A DNA stretch of 64,000 bases from assembly GCF_000429505.1 (NCBI RefSeq), contig NZ_AUBZ01000002.1, positions 62,001-126,000 on the forward strand, written 5' to 3'. Made by a program: the position numbers and the translations under genes. The notes beneath the pieces were generated by a model. It saw only the letters and a program-made list of their open reading frames with translations, searched no databases and was not told where the DNA came from. The DNA comes from Aliagarivorans taiwanensis DSM 22990 (GTDB lineage Bacteria; Pseudomonadota; Gammaproteobacteria; Enterobacterales; Celerinatantimonadaceae). This document shows positions 35,958-45,602 of the stretch, in pieces; position 1 is the first letter of the stretch; every line of letters begins with the position of its first letter.

Positions 35958-36833
35958 ATGATTGAGCGACAACACCTGCAAATCGTGAGAGAGATCGACC
36001 GCTGCGGCTCATTGACGGAAGCTGCCGATAAGCTTTTTCTGACGCAGTCGGCACTGAGCCATGCGATGAAGAAGCTGCAGCAGCAACTCGGTGTGGCGCT
36101 GTGGCACAAACAGGGGCGCAAGTTGCAGTTCACCCCAGCGGGGAAAGAGCTGCTTAAGCTGGCTCGGCGCTTGCTACCCCAGCTGGAGCACAGCGAGCTG
36201 CGCCTGCAAGCGATGGGGCGCGGTGAGCAGGGCCAGTTGCGCATCGGTATGGAATGCCACCCCTGCTATCGCTGGTTACTCACCGTGGTGGAGCCATTTT
36301 TGGCGCGCTGGCCTAAGGTGGATGTGGATGTTAAACAGCAGTTCCAGTTTGGCGGTATGGCAGGGCTGTTTGCCCACGACATCGACCTATTGGTCACCCC
36401 CGACCCGATTGAACGCAAGGGCCTGAGTTTTACCCCGGTATTCCACTATGAGCAGGTGTTGGTGGTGGCCCAGGCGCATCCGCTGGCGGGTCTACCCCAT
36501 GTAACACCGGCTAAGCTTAATAGTGAGGTGCTGTTTACCTACCCGGTAGAAGAGGCGCGGCTCGATGTGTTCAGCGGGTTCTTATTACCCGCAAACTGTC
36601 GCCCGAAACGACATAAGACCATTGAGGACAGCGACATTATGCTGCAGTTAGTGGCGGCGAATCGCGGTGTGGCCAGCCTACCGCGCTGGATGGTCGAGCA
36701 AAGTGCCCAGCAGGGGATTGAGGCAGTGCCTTTGGGTGAGCAAGGTTTGTATAAGCAGATCTATCTGGGCATCCGCAGTGAGGATGCCCAGCTAGATTAT
36801 GTACGCGACTTTATCGAACAAGCCGCGGGTTAG
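35958..36833 (+). CDS. metR: LysR family regulator MetR
   Basis: A 291-residue LysR-type activator. The DNA-binding part is IERQHLQIVREIDRCGSLTEAA and LFLTQSALSHAMKKLQQQLG; the effector domain follows with GQLRIGMECHPCYRWLLTVV. MetR uses homocysteine as coinducer to switch on metE. Divergent position to metE and the intervening MetR box support the name. The Shine-Dalgarno is weak (GAGA) and overlaps the end of the box. It ends four bases from convergent ntrC. Confidence 0.93.
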   Translation: MIERQHLQIVREIDRCGSLTEAADKLFLTQSALSHAMKKLQQQLGVALWHKQGRKLQFTPAGKELLKLARRLLPQLEHSELRLQAMGRGEQGQLRIGMECHPCYRWLLTVVEPFLARWPKVDVDVKQQFQFGGMAGLFAHDIDLLVTPDPIERKGLSFTPVFHYEQVLVVAQAHPLAGLPHVTPAKLNSEVLFTYPVEEARLDVFSGFLLPANCRPKRHKTIEDSDIMLQLVAANRGVASLPRWMVEQSAQQGIEAVPLGEQGLYKQIYLGIRSEDAQLDYVRDFIEQAAG

Positions 36834-36837
36834 CGGC

Positions 36838-38247
36838 TTAGGCCTCGACGTCGAGCTCTTTAAGCTTGCGGGTCAGGGTGTTGCGGCCCCAGCCGAGCAG
36901 GCGAGCTGCTTCTTGCTTGTGGCCGTGGGTGTGCTCTAACGCGGTGGTCAGCATAATCCGCTCAAAGTCCGGCATGGCTTCGCTAAGAATGTCGCTTTGT
37001 CCGGCCAGCAACTGCTGACTCACCCAGGACTTAAGCAGCTGGCGCCAGTTACTCTCGCTGTTTTCTGCCTCGCTTTCCGCTTCGGTTTTACTTAGCTCCG
37101 GCGGTAAGTCGTTCGGTAGTACCTCTTGGCCACTGGCCATTACGGTTAGCCAGCGACAGACGTTCTCTAGCTGGCGCACGTTACCCGGCCACGGCAGCTG
37201 CATCATAAAACGCTGGGTGTCTTGATGGAGCATCTTGGTTTCAACGTTCAACTCTTTGGCAGCTTGCTCAAGAAAATGCTTGGCTAAGGCGGGAATATCT
37301 TCACGGCGCTCGTTCAGCGCCGGTAAGTGAACGCGGATGACGTTGAGGCGATGGAATAAATCTTCACGGAACTCGCCGGCTGCTACCTTTTTCTCAAGAT
37401 TCTGGTGGGTCGCAGCAATAATCCGCACGTCCACCTGCACCGGACTGTGGCCACCCACCCGATAGAACTGGCCATCAGCAAGCACCCGCAACAAGCGGGT
37501 CTGGATATCCAGTGGCATATCGCCGATTTCATCAAGGAACAGGGTGCCGCCATTGGCTTGCTCGAAGCGACCGTGCCGCACGTTTGCGGCGCCGGTAAAT
37601 GCGCCTTTCTCGTGGCCAAACAGCTCCGACTCAATCAAATCCTTAGGGATGGCCGCCATGTTTAGCGCGATAAAGTTGCTGGTGGCGCGGGGGCTGTGCT
37701 TGTGCAAGGCGTGGGCAACCAACTCTTTACCGGTACCGCTTTGGCCGTTGATCAGTACGCTAATCGACGAGCGTGACAGGCGGCCAATGGCGCGAAATAC
37801 TTCCTGCATCGCTGGCGCTTCACCGATAATCTCTGGGGCATCGGCCTGTTGGCTCTGCTGCTGGTTAGCGCTGCGCTGCTCTTTGGCCACGCTTACTGCG
37901 CGGGTGGCCAGCGCCACTGCTTCGTCGATATCGAAGGGCTTGGGCAGGTACTCGAAGGCGCCACGCTGGTAGGCGTTGACCGCGCTGTCCAGATCCGAAT
38001 GGGCGGTCATAATAATCACCGGCAGATCCGGGTAGCGCCCTTGGATCTGTTCGAGCATGGTCAGTCCGTCGATACCGGGCATGCGGATATCCGAGATAAT
38101 GACTTCTGGCTGCTCGTAGTCGAGTTGCTGCAGCATCATTTCTGCATCAACGAAACTTACACAGGTATAGCCCGCAGCTTTGAGGGCTTTTTCCAGCACC
38201 CAGCGGATCGAGCTATCATCATCTACTATCCAGATACTTGCAGTCAT
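36838..38247 (-). CDS. glnG: Nitrogen regulator NtrC (sigma-54 activator)
   Basis: A 469-residue response regulator. The receiver domain spans 1-120 with the phospho-acceptor Asp53. A central AAA+ domain has the Walker A GQSGTGKE, the sigma-54-contact loop GAFTGA and the LFLDEIGDMP Walker B region. A C-terminal Fis-type helix-turn-helix ends LLGWGRNTLTRKLKEL. When phosphorylated by NtrB it activates sigma-54 promoters such as that of glnA, found upstream of glnA in this window. It is nine bases downstream of ntrB. Confidence 0.96.
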   Translation of the reverse strand: MTASIWIVDDDSSIRWVLEKALKAAGYTCVSFVDAEMMLQQLDYEQPEVIISDIRMPGIDGLTMLEQIQGRYPDLPVIIMTAHSDLDSAVNAYQRGAFEYLPKPFDIDEAVALATRAVSVAKEQRSANQQQSQQADAPEIIGEAPAMQEVFRAIGRLSRSSISVLINGQSGTGKELVAHALHKHSPRATSNFIALNMAAIPKDLIESELFGHEKGAFTGAANVRHGRFEQANGGTLFLDEIGDMPLDIQTRLLRVLADGQFYRVGGHSPVQVDVRIIAATHQNLEKKVAAGEFREDLFHRLNVIRVHLPALNERREDIPALAKHFLEQAAKELNVETKMLHQDTQRFMMQLPWPGNVRQLENVCRWLTVMASGQEVLPNDLPPELSKTEAESEAENSESNWRQLLKSWVSQQLLAGQSDILSEAMPDFERIMLTTALEHTHGHKQEAARLLGWGRNTLTRKLKELDVEA

Positions 38248-38256
38248 GGTGCATCC

Positions 38257-39306
38257 TTAGCGTCGCAGCGGCAGGTGAATGGTGAACTCCGTGTGACCGG
38301 GCCAACTCGCGCATTCAATCTTGCCTTTGTGCTGATTAATTAGGTTTTGTGCAATCGACAACCCCAGACCGGTGCCGCCTTTACGGCCAGTCACCATGGG
38401 GTAGAACAGGGTGTCGAGTAATTCTGTGGGGATCCCCGGGCCGTTATCGGTAATTTTCACCTCGGCGGCCAGTCGGTAGCGCTTTCCTGCAATGGTCACT
38501 TGATGGGCAGTACGGGTACTGATGGTGACCTTGCCACCTTCGGTTTTCAGCGCCTGGATGGCATTCTGCGCAATGTTTAAGAAGGCTTGCTGCAGTTGCT
38601 CGTGGTCCATCTCAAAGTCAGGAATACTGGGGTCGTAGTCGCGTTCTATTTCTATGTTGGCCGGAAGATCCAAGGTGAGCAGCTGGCGCACCTTCTCCAA
38701 TGCCGAGTGCACGTTGTGCATCTCATGCTGGCCGGGGCGCTGTGGCCCAAGTAGCCGGTCTACCAGATTACGCAGGCGATCGGCTTGCTCAATGATGATG
38801 CCGGTAAACTCGCGAAGCTCTGGATTAACCAGCTCCTTTTCCAGCAGCTGGGCGGCGCCGCGCAAACCACCTAAGGGGTTTTTGATCTCGTGGGCCAGAC
38901 CACGCACCAACTCCTTTGCTGCCTGCTGTTGGGCGTGTTGGTAGAGCTCTTGGGAGATCTTTTTTTGCTGACCAATGGCGCGTAGCTCCAGCAAGATCTG
39001 CAGTTCATTGTTTTGGCTGGGGACGGGGGTGGCAGACAGCTCGACCAAGGCGTGGCGCTGATCAAACACCAAGGTGACTTCGTTGTCGGTGAAGCTTTGA
39101 CCGGATTGCAGTACGGTACTGATTTTACTCAAGTCCAGCGAGCTATGGGTAATGTGCTCCTGCAGCAAGGTGTGCTCTAAGGGATTGGCGCTTTGACCGA
39201 GCAGGTGTTCCGCAGAGGCGTTGACATAGCAAATCTGAAATTGGGTATCGAGCAAGATGATAGCGGTGATCTGGCTATCCAGAACCAAACGCTCTTGAAT
39301 CGTCAT
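38257..39306 (-). CDS. glnL: Nitrogen sensor histidine kinase NtrB
   Basis: A 349-residue cytoplasmic kinase. It has an N-terminal PAS domain (about 5-110), a phospho-acceptor in LAHEIKNPLGGLRGAA, and a HATPase domain with the G boxes DNGPGIP and GGTGLGLSIA. With the start at 39304-39306 the active His is residue 139, as in E. coli NtrB; GAGGAG lies upstream. The ten-residue longer frame is rejected. NtrB is a kinase or phosphatase for NtrC depending on PII. Order DUF4124-ntrB-ntrC, all minus strand. Confidence 0.95.
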   Translation of the reverse strand: MTIQERLVLDSQITAIILLDTQFQICYVNASAEHLLGQSANPLEHTLLQEHITHSSLDLSKISTVLQSGQSFTDNEVTLVFDQRHALVELSATPVPSQNNELQILLELRAIGQQKKISQELYQHAQQQAAKELVRGLAHEIKNPLGGLRGAAQLLEKELVNPELREFTGIIIEQADRLRNLVDRLLGPQRPGQHEMHNVHSALEKVRQLLTLDLPANIEIERDYDPSIPDFEMDHEQLQQAFLNIAQNAIQALKTEGGKVTISTRTAHQVTIAGKRYRLAAEVKITDNGPGIPTELLDTLFYPMVTGRKGGTGLGLSIAQNLINQHKGKIECASWPGHTEFTIHLPLRR

Positions 39307-39384
39307 AGACGTTACTCTCCTCCTAAGATGCCCCAATTTGGTGCAGCTGCACTTAGTTTAACCACTTTAACGGAGAGTCTGCAA

Positions 39385-39921
39385 TCAGCCTCCCCCGAGA
39401 GGTGCAATAACAGGGCGTTGTTGCGTAGCTCGGTGCATGTACACGGTGATGGCTTGAGACGATGCAATTTTCTTGCCCGTTGTATCAACCAGCTCTACCG
39501 CTAGTAAATGCTCGCCTCGCTCAACATTGGTGAGGCGGAACTGTCCATTTTCATGCAGTCGCCCTTGGGGATCCCCATTGAGGAGCAAGCGATAGCGTAA
39601 GCTCGAGGGAGCGGGAGGATTGGTGGTGGCGCGCACAATAATAGTGCCTTGGTTATCGCGGAGTGTTTGCTGATCTTGCGGTTGAACAATGCTGACTTGA
39701 TATTGCACTATTGTGGCAGCATCACTGCCGGTTGGGGGGCGTGGCACCGCAATGGGGCCTTCGCTGATCGGCGGGGTGACATCTACGTCGATTTGCGTAG
39801 CGCCCTCTCTGGGCTGATCGCTGTAGTGCAGGTTGCCCTGTTCATCGGTCCATTGATACACGGTATCAGCGGCAGCACTTAAGATAAGCAATAGCCCCAT
39901 TGATACGATGGTTCGCAACAT
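39385..39921 (-). CDS. DUF4124 domain-containing exported protein
   Basis: A 178-residue protein. An N-terminal signal (IVSMGLLLILSAAA) is followed by VYQWTDEQGNLHYSDQPREGA, the DUF4124 signature. The rest is a predicted beta-sandwich with RYRLLLNGDPQGRLHENGQF. DUF4124 genes often sit between glnA and ntrBC in marine Gammaproteobacteria, as here. Function unknown; likely periplasmic. Confidence 0.83.
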   Translation of the reverse strand: MLRTIVSMGLLLILSAAADTVYQWTDEQGNLHYSDQPREGATQIDVDVTPPISEGPIAVPRPPTGSDAATIVQYQVSIVQPQDQQTLRDNQGTIIVRATTNPPAPSSLRYRLLLNGDPQGRLHENGQFRLTNVERGEHLLAVELVDTTGKKIASSQAITVYMHRATQQRPVIAPLGGG

Positions 39922-39984
39922 AGCAGTCCCTGCCGGATAGTCTCAGATAACTTTACGTTGGAAGAATCGCCCACAAAAGGCAAT

Positions 39985-40012
39985 AAAAAACCCGCCATAT
40001 GGCGGGTTTTTT
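39985..40012 (-). terminator. Rho-independent terminator of glnA
   Basis: A 28-bp perfect palindrome: arms CCCGCCAT and ATGGCGGG flanked by six A and six T. It lies 24 bp after the glnA stop and can work in both directions. Confidence 0.93.
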
Positions 40013-40036
40013 GAAGCTTCGCTGATAAATCGGCGA

Positions 40037-41443
40037 TTAAACGCTGTAGTACATTTCGAACTCAACTGGGTGAGTGGTCATGTTAAGGCGCTCAACTTCT
40101 GCTTTCTTCAGCTCGATGTAAGCATCGATTGAATCGTCAGAGAATACACCACCTTCGGTCAGGAAGGCGCGGTCTGCGTCTAGTGCAGCCAGGGCTTCTT
40201 CGAAAGAAGCAGCAACTTGTGGGATCTCAGCCGCTTCTTCAGCAGGCAGGTCGTACAAGTCTTTGTCCATGGCATCGCCAGGGTGGATCTTGTTCTTAAT
40301 ACCGTCAAGGCCAGCCATCAGCATTGAAGCAAAGGCCAGGTATGGGTTCGCAGTTGGATCTGGGAAGCGAACTTCGATACGGCGTGCTTTAGGCGATGGT
40401 ACCACTGGGATACGGATAGAAGCAGAACGGTTACGGGCAGAGTAAGCCAGCATTACTGGAGCTTCGAAGCCAGGAACCAGACGCTTGTAAGAGTTGGTAG
40501 AAGCGTTAGCGAAAGCGTTGATGGCTTTAGCGTGCTTGATGATACCGCCGATGTAGAACAGAGCAGTTTCAGACAGGCCGCCGTAAAGGTCGCCAGCAAA
40601 CAGGTTAACGCCGTCTTTAGCCAGAGACTGGTGACAGTGCATACCGCTACCGTTATCGCCAACTACTGGCTTAGGCATAAAGGTCGCAGACTTGCCGTAA
40701 GCGTGAGCAACGTTGTGAACAACGTACTTGTAGATTTGGATTTCGTCAGCTTTTTCAACGATAGAGTTGAACAAACAAGCGATTTCGTTCTGACCAGCAG
40801 TTGCCACTTCGTGGTGGTGAGCTTCAACAGTTAGGCCCATCTCTTCCATAACCAGACACATTGCTGAACGCAGGTCTTGTGAAGAGTCAACAGGTGCTAC
40901 TGGGAAGTAACCGCCTTTAACGCCTGGACGGTGACCGGTGTTACCTTCTTCGTAAGGCTTGTCAGAGTTCCAAGATGCTTCTTCAGCATCGATTTTGTAC
41001 ATAGAACCAGACATGTCAGTCTTGAACTTAACATCGTCAAACAGGAAGAACTCTGGCTCTGGGCCGAAGAATACTTCGTCAGCGATGCCGGTAGAGCGCA
41101 TGTACTCTTGAGCGCGCTTAGCAACAGAGCGAGGGTCACGGTCGTAACCTTGCATGGTTGCTGGCTCTAGAATGTCACAACGGATGTTAAGAGTTGCTTC
41201 TTCAGTGAATGGGTCCAGAACCGCAGTAGCTGCGTCAGGCATCAGAATCATGTCTGATTCGTTAATACCTTTCCAACCAGCGATAGAAGAACCGTCGAAC
41301 ATTTTACCTTCAGAGAAGAAATCTTCGTCGATTTGGTGATGCGGGATCGATACGTGCTGCTCTTTACCTTTAGTATCGGTGAAACGCAGATCAACAAACT
41401 TAACTTCCTGCTCTTTAATAAGTGCTAAAACTTCAGCTGACAT
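40037..41443 (-). CDS. glnA: Glutamine synthetase type I
   Basis: A 468-residue enzyme that makes glutamine from glutamate and ammonia. Conserved stretches include [30 protein letters not shown] and RSASIRIP. The adenylylation site Tyr397 in DLYDLPAEE is at the E. coli position, so activity is probably controlled by adenylyltransferase. Codon use is strongly biased to highly expressed codons. Upstream lie a sigma-54 promoter (41526-41541) and an NtrC enhancer (41625-41641). The ATG has AGGTTTAA upstream. Confidence 0.97.
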   Translation of the reverse strand: MSAEVLALIKEQEVKFVDLRFTDTKGKEQHVSIPHHQIDEDFFSEGKMFDGSSIAGWKGINESDMILMPDAATAVLDPFTEEATLNIRCDILEPATMQGYDRDPRSVAKRAQEYMRSTGIADEVFFGPEPEFFLFDDVKFKTDMSGSMYKIDAEEASWNSDKPYEEGNTGHRPGVKGGYFPVAPVDSSQDLRSAMCLVMEEMGLTVEAHHHEVATAGQNEIACLFNSIVEKADEIQIYKYVVHNVAHAYGKSATFMPKPVVGDNGSGMHCHQSLAKDGVNLFAGDLYGGLSETALFYIGGIIKHAKAINAFANASTNSYKRLVPGFEAPVMLAYSARNRSASIRIPVVPSPKARRIEVRFPDPTANPYLAFASMLMAGLDGIKNKIHPGDAMDKDLYDLPAEEAAEIPQVAASFEEALAALDADRAFLTEGGVFSDDSIDAYIELKKAEVERLNMTTHPVEFEMYYSV

Positions 41444-41525
41444 GTTTTAAACCTCCAGTGTCATCAAAATAGATGGCTCGAACTCAATTATTCTGTAATA
41501 GCTAACAAGGTGCTTGGCATAAGCA

Positions 41526-41541
41526 AGCTAAAAACATGCCA
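41526..41541 (-). promoter_or_regulatory. Sigma-54 promoter of glnA
   Basis: On the minus strand TGGCATG-TTTT-TAGCT matches TGGCACG-N4-TTGCA, with the essential GG and GC ten bases apart. It lies 83 bp upstream of the glnA ATG. Along with the NtrC site about 100 bp further up, this reproduces the E. coli glnAp2 layout. Confidence 0.8.
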
Positions 41542-41624
41542 CCTTTTATTACTCTGATTTTATTGAGATTGTCGAGCCAGATGTCCAATTTAGTGCAGTC
41601 GAGCGCACCAATTTGGAAAGCTTA

Positions 41625-41641
41625 TGCACTCTAATGGTGCA
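41625..41641. promoter_or_regulatory. NtrC enhancer site upstream of glnA
   Basis: TGCACT-CTAAT-GGTGCA is a near-perfect match to the NtrC dyad TGCACY-N5-RGTGCA. Its centre is about 118 bp upstream of the predicted sigma-54 start site. A weaker half-site GCACCAATTTGG lies at 41605-41616. Confidence 0.8.
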
Positions 41642-41919
41642 ATGCGATTGGGCGCTGCGCAAATATGATACTCGAAATAAGTATTAGAAAAATAGTGCTG
41701 CTTTTACTGAACAAAAAAAGCGTGGTACTTACTGCTAGCGGCTTGTGCCCAAGGTGGGTTTTCTGCCCCTCGCGGGCTTGCTGACAAAAATCGCTTAAAA
41801 AGAAGACGTTGATCACAATTGCCGCTATACTCCGCCCTCAATAATGCACCGTGTCCGTCACGGTAGAAACCAGCGGGGCCCTGCATTGGGGTAGCCCATC
41901 ATATTTAGGCGAACAATTT

Positions 41920-43746
41920 ATGTCTGTCCAACTAGAGAAACTGCGCAACATTGCGATTATTGCGCACGTTGACCACGGTAAAACCACCCTGGTAGACAAA
42001 CTACTGCAACAATCCGGCACCTTGGAAACCCGCGGTGATGCCGAAGAGCGGGTGATGGATTCCAATGATCTGGAAAAAGAACGTGGTATTACCATTCTGG
42101 CGAAGAACACCGCCATCGAGTGGAACGACTACCACATTAATATCGTAGATACTCCGGGACACGCTGACTTCGGTGGTGAAGTAGAGCGGGTTCTGTCGAT
42201 GGTGGATTCGGTTCTGCTGCTGGTGGATGCCCAAGAAGGCCCAATGCCGCAAACCCGTTTCGTAACCCAAAAAGCCTTTGCTCAGGGTCTGAAGCCGATC
42301 CTGGTTATCAACAAGATCGATAAACCGGGTGCTCGCCCTGATTGGGTAATGGACCAAGTCTTCGACCTGTTCGACAACCTGGGTGCGACCGACGAGCAGT
42401 TGGACTTCCAAGTGGTTTATGCCTCAGCTCTAAATGGCTGGGCCAGCATGGACGAAAGCGAGCAGGGCGAGAACATGGAGCCGCTGTTCCAAGCTATCGT
42501 TGATAACGTTGCTGCACCTGATGCCGATCCAGAAGGCGAGTTCCAGATGCAGATCTCGCAGCTGGACTACAACTCATACGTAGGCGTTATCGGTGTTGGC
42601 CGTGTGACCCGTGGTAGCGTGAAGACTAACCAGCAGGTAACTGTGGTGGGTGCCGACGGTAAAACCCGTAACGGTAAAGTCGGTCAGGTTCTGGGTTACT
42701 TAGGCCTTGAGCGTCACGAAACCGATCAAGCACACGCGGGTGATATCATCGCGATTACCGGTCTGGGTGAGCTGAAGATCTCTGACACCATCTGTAGTCA
42801 AAACGCCGTTGAAGCGCTGCCTCCACTGACTGTGGACGAGCCAACGGTGACCATGACCTTCCAAGTGAACACCTCTCCGTTCGCCGGTAAAGAAGGTAAG
42901 TTCGTAACCTCGCGTAACATCCTGGAGCGTCTGCAACAGGAACTGGTACACAACGTAGCGCTGCGCGTTGAAGAGACCGATGATCCGGATAAGTTCCGCG
43001 TATCTGGTCGTGGTGAACTGCACCTAGGTATCTTGATCGAGAACATGCGTCGTGAAGGTTTCGAGATCGCGGTATCGCGCCCTGAGGTAATCCTGCGTGA
43101 AGTGGACGGTCAACTGGAAGAACCTTACGAGACCGTGACCATCGACGTGGAAGAAGAGAACCAAGGTAGCGTGATGGAGCAGATCGGTCTGCGTAAAGGC
43201 GAGCTGACCGACATGGCGCCAGACGGTAAAGGCCGTATCCGTATGGACTTTATGGTACCTAGCCGTGGTCTGATTGGTTTCCAAACCGAGTTTATGACGC
43301 TGACCTCTGGTACTGGTCTGCTATACCACACCTTCGATCACTACGGCCCACACAAGGGCGGTACCATCGGCCAGCGTAACAACGGTGTGCTGATCTCCAA
43401 CGGTGCAGGTAAAGCCTTGACCAATGCCCTATTTAACCTACAAGAGCGCGGTCGCCTGTTCATTGGCCACGGTGTTGAGGTATATGAAGGCATGGTGATC
43501 GGTATCCACAGCCGTGATAACGATCTGACCGTGAACCCGCTTAAAGGTAAGCAGCTGACTAACGTACGTGCTGCCGGTACCGACGAAGCGCAGGTTCTGA
43601 CTCCGCCGATCCTGATGACTCTGGAACAAGCGCTGGAATTCATCGATGATGATGAGCTGGTGGAAGTGACCCCAGAGAACATCCGTATTCGTAAGAAGCA
43701 CCTGACCGAAGCGGATCGTAAGCGCGCCTCTCGCCCAGCTAAATAA
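41920..43746 (+). CDS. typA: Translational GTPase TypA/BipA
   Basis: A 608-residue ribosome-associated GTPase, usual length. G1 is [11 protein letters not shown]3 [16 protein letters not shown] and G4 NKID. The C-terminal part includes [19 protein letters not shown] and the BipA-specific tail ending [17 protein letters not shown]. It takes part in 50S assembly and cold or stress adaptation. The start at 41920 ([14 protein letters not shown]) matches the family; 23 extra upstream residues are rejected. glnA-typA divergence is common in Gammaproteobacteria. A possible -10 TATACT lies at 41826-41831. Confidence 0.96.
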   Translation: MSVQLEKLRNIAIIAHVDHGKTTLVDKLLQQSGTLETRGDAEERVMDSNDLEKERGITILAKNTAIEWNDYHINIVDTPGHADFGGEVERVLSMVDSVLLLVDAQEGPMPQTRFVTQKAFAQGLKPILVINKIDKPGARPDWVMDQVFDLFDNLGATDEQLDFQVVYASALNGWASMDESEQGENMEPLFQAIVDNVAAPDADPEGEFQMQISQLDYNSYVGVIGVGRVTRGSVKTNQQVTVVGADGKTRNGKVGQVLGYLGLERHETDQAHAGDIIAITGLGELKISDTICSQNAVEALPPLTVDEPTVTMTFQVNTSPFAGKEGKFVTSRNILERLQQELVHNVALRVEETDDPDKFRVSGRGELHLGILIENMRREGFEIAVSRPEVILREVDGQLEEPYETVTIDVEEENQGSVMEQIGLRKGELTDMAPDGKGRIRMDFMVPSRGLIGFQTEFMTLTSGTGLLYHTFDHYGPHKGGTIGQRNNGVLISNGAGKALTNALFNLQERGRLFIGHGVEVYEGMVIGIHSRDNDLTVNPLKGKQLTNVRAAGTDEAQVLTPPILMTLEQALEFIDDDELVEVTPENIRIRKKHLTEADRKRASRPAK

Positions 43747-43771
43747 AGCTTGGAAAAGCGTCGCACATAGA

Positions 43772-43797
43772 AAAGGCAGCCTCGGCTGCCTTTTTAG
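43772..43797 (+). terminator. Rho-independent terminator of typA
   Basis: Arms AAAGGCAGC (43772-43780) and GCTGCCTTT (43785-43793), then TTAGGTTTT. It lies between typA and the convergent LysR gene; the stem is the same as at 21632. Confidence 0.88.
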
Positions 43798-43814
43798 GTT
43801 TTGGCTTCAATCCT

Positions 43815-44726
43815 TTATACAGGTTGTTCGCGCAGCCGGCCCTCGGCAATCTTCTGCGCTTCCTGACGCACACAATCGCGCAGGGCATTCACCCCACTTT
43901 CAGCGCGCCAGATAAACGATAGTGGCCGCTCCATATTCAGCGGTGGTACTTTTAGTGGTACCAGCTTACCTGCAGCGATCTCGCCGCTCACGTCTTGGTA
44001 AGGCAGGCAGGTCAGGTAGTCGCCGGCGCTAACCAAGCGCTTAATCAGCTTAACGCTGTCGTACTCACGCCAGATATCCAGATCATCGATATGGCCGTGT
44101 AGGGCGCTCTCAAAGATCTTACGCACCCCCGAGCCGGATTCACGTAACACCCATTTGGCCTGTTCCAATTGGTTAAGACTGATCCGCTTAAAGCGGGTAT
44201 AAGGGTGTTCCGGCCCAGCCACAATGGTGAGGTAGTCGCGGCACCAGACTTCTTGATGGATGCGGTTGTCGTTGCACTGGCCCTCGATAACCCCCAAGTC
44301 ATATTGATAGTTGCGTATCCCCTCGATTACTTGCTCGGTGTTGCGGGTATCCATGTTCACCCGTACCTCTGGGTATTCCCGGTCGATATTGCTGATCACT
44401 TCTGGGAACAGGTGCTCGGCGGCGGTTAGGCTCACCCCGATATTGATGGCGCCGCTGATGCATTGCTGCTGAGCAAAGCCGAACTCGATCTGCCGTGAGT
44501 TAAACAAGATGCTTTCGGCGCGCGGACGCAGCCACAGGCCCCAACTGGTTAGGCTCACGCCCTTGGAGTGGCGCTCGAACAACTTGTGCCCCAGTGAGCG
44601 CTCTAACTGGTTGAGCGCCATGCTGGCAGCCGATTGGGTCATTGCCAGCGATTCTGCCGCCTGGCTAACGTTACCCGAGAGGGCTGTTGCTTCAAATACC
44701 GCAAGTTGCTTTAACGAAAAACGCAT
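43815..44726 (-). CDS. LysR family regulator, YeiE/CysB-like
   Basis: A 303-residue LysR protein. The helix-turn-helix region is LKQLAVFEATALSGNVSQAA and MTQSAASMALNQLERSLG. The effector domain has NIGVSLTAAEHLFPEVI, LGVIEGQCND, WVLRESGSGVRKIFE and LTCLPYQDV. This layout, notably RESGSGVR after an IEG segment, is that of the YeiE/CysB branch, whose known members respond to sulfur compounds. It is divergent from the CBS protein and large membrane protein genes and probably regulates them. The ligand is unproven. Confidence 0.85.
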   Translation of the reverse strand: MRFSLKQLAVFEATALSGNVSQAAESLAMTQSAASMALNQLERSLGHKLFERHSKGVSLTSWGLWLRPRAESILFNSRQIEFGFAQQQCISGAINIGVSLTAAEHLFPEVISNIDREYPEVRVNMDTRNTEQVIEGIRNYQYDLGVIEGQCNDNRIHQEVWCRDYLTIVAGPEHPYTRFKRISLNQLEQAKWVLRESGSGVRKIFESALHGHIDDLDIWREYDSVKLIKRLVSAGDYLTCLPYQDVSGEIAAGKLVPLKVPPLNMERPLSFIWRAESGVNALRDCVRQEAQKIAEGRLREQPV

Positions 44727-44828
44727 AGTAATGGGGCCTGATAGTCGATTTTCGATGATTCAGTACAATTTACGAGCGAGTATCGCACATTTGCCATCAG
44801 AGAAATTGATACCAGATCAAAGCAAAAT

Positions 44829-44851
44829 GAATTGTTAAATTAAGATAATTC
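44829..44851. promoter_or_regulatory. Imperfect dyad, candidate operator of the YeiE-like regulator
   Basis: GAATT (44829-44833) and AATTC (44847-44851) frame an AT-rich 23-bp imperfect palindrome in the 229-bp divergent region. Size and place fit a LysR-type site. Tentative. Confidence 0.35.
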
Positions 44852-44917
44852 CAAGTAACATCTGGCGAAAATTTGATATGACAACATTTATTGCTGCTGT
44901 TTTGCTGAGTCCAGCAT

Positions 44918-44933
44918 CCCGATGCCCATCGGG
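44918..44933 (+). other. Leader hairpin before the CBS-domain gene
   Basis: CCCGAT (44918-44923) and ATCGGG (44928-44933) form a short stem with a GCCC loop, followed by GAATTTTAA just 22 bp before the GTG start. It could be an attenuator or a structured leader. Confidence 0.4.
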
Positions 44934-44955
44934 GAATTTTAAGTAGAGAGAGACA

Positions 44956-45456
44956 GTGTTAGATACGATCTTAGTTCGCGACATCATGGCGCGGGCTTCT
45001 GTATGTCTGCCATCCGATGTGTCACTAGGCGAAGCCCTGGAGACCTTGGAGCAGGCGCAACAGGAGTGTGCCCCAGTAGTGAACAGCGATGGAGAGCTGC
45101 TCGGTATTTTTTCTTTGCAAAACTGGCTGGTAGAGCTTTGGTGTCAGGACTACACCCCGCTCGCCAACGACCTCAAGGTGACTGAGCTGATGAGCAGTGA
45201 CTTTGAAAGCACCAAACCTGGTGACAGCGTGCTGCAACTAGCTGAATTTATGAGCATTGCGCACGAACAAGTCTATCCAGTGACCAGCGACGGCATGCTC
45301 ACCGCTACGGCAGCAGCACTGCTACCGCTGCGCGAGCGAGCCAGACGCAGCGCCACATCCCGACCCGCCAAGGTGATGGTTGTGGAGCACGGCAAGTTGA
45401 TGGGCGAGATCACCCGTCAGCAAGTGGTTGCGCTGTTGCGGGATAAATTAAATTGA
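44956..45456 (+). CDS. CBS-pair domain protein
   Basis: A 166-residue cytoplasmic protein consisting of two CBS motifs (about 5-60 and 75-162). The first shows VRDIMARASVCLPSDVSLGEALETL, the second VTELMSSDFESTKPGDSVLQLAEFM and PAKVMVVEHGKLMGEITRQQVVALL. CBS pairs bind adenine nucleotides and sense energy status or control transporters. The start is GTG with AGAGAGA upstream. It is 146 bp ahead of the large membrane protein gene on the same strand and divergent from the LysR gene. It may regulate the transporter; that is inference. Confidence 0.82.
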   Translation: MLDTILVRDIMARASVCLPSDVSLGEALETLEQAQQECAPVVNSDGELLGIFSLQNWLVELWCQDYTPLANDLKVTELMSSDFESTKPGDSVLQLAEFMSIAHEQVYPVTSDGMLTATAAALLPLRERARRSATSRPAKVMVVEHGKLMGEITRQQVVALLRDKLN

Positions 45457-45602
45457 TAGGACAGTGAAAACTGGCCACCTTCATACGTCGTGACTCGGCC
45501 TGGTGAGCATACCGCCGCCAGAATCGCTGTGTTTCGGCGCCTGATGAGCGCAAGTTCACGGGCATTCTTGTTTAACTTTTACTAATAGTTGGTTGAAAAA
45601 TA

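Noticed and set aside
5638-44045. Other AAGCGCTT cores (near 5638, 10830, 24758 and 44035)
   Set aside because: They lie inside unrelated genes, lack the flanking TG and CA of the 14-bp operator and are expected by chance.
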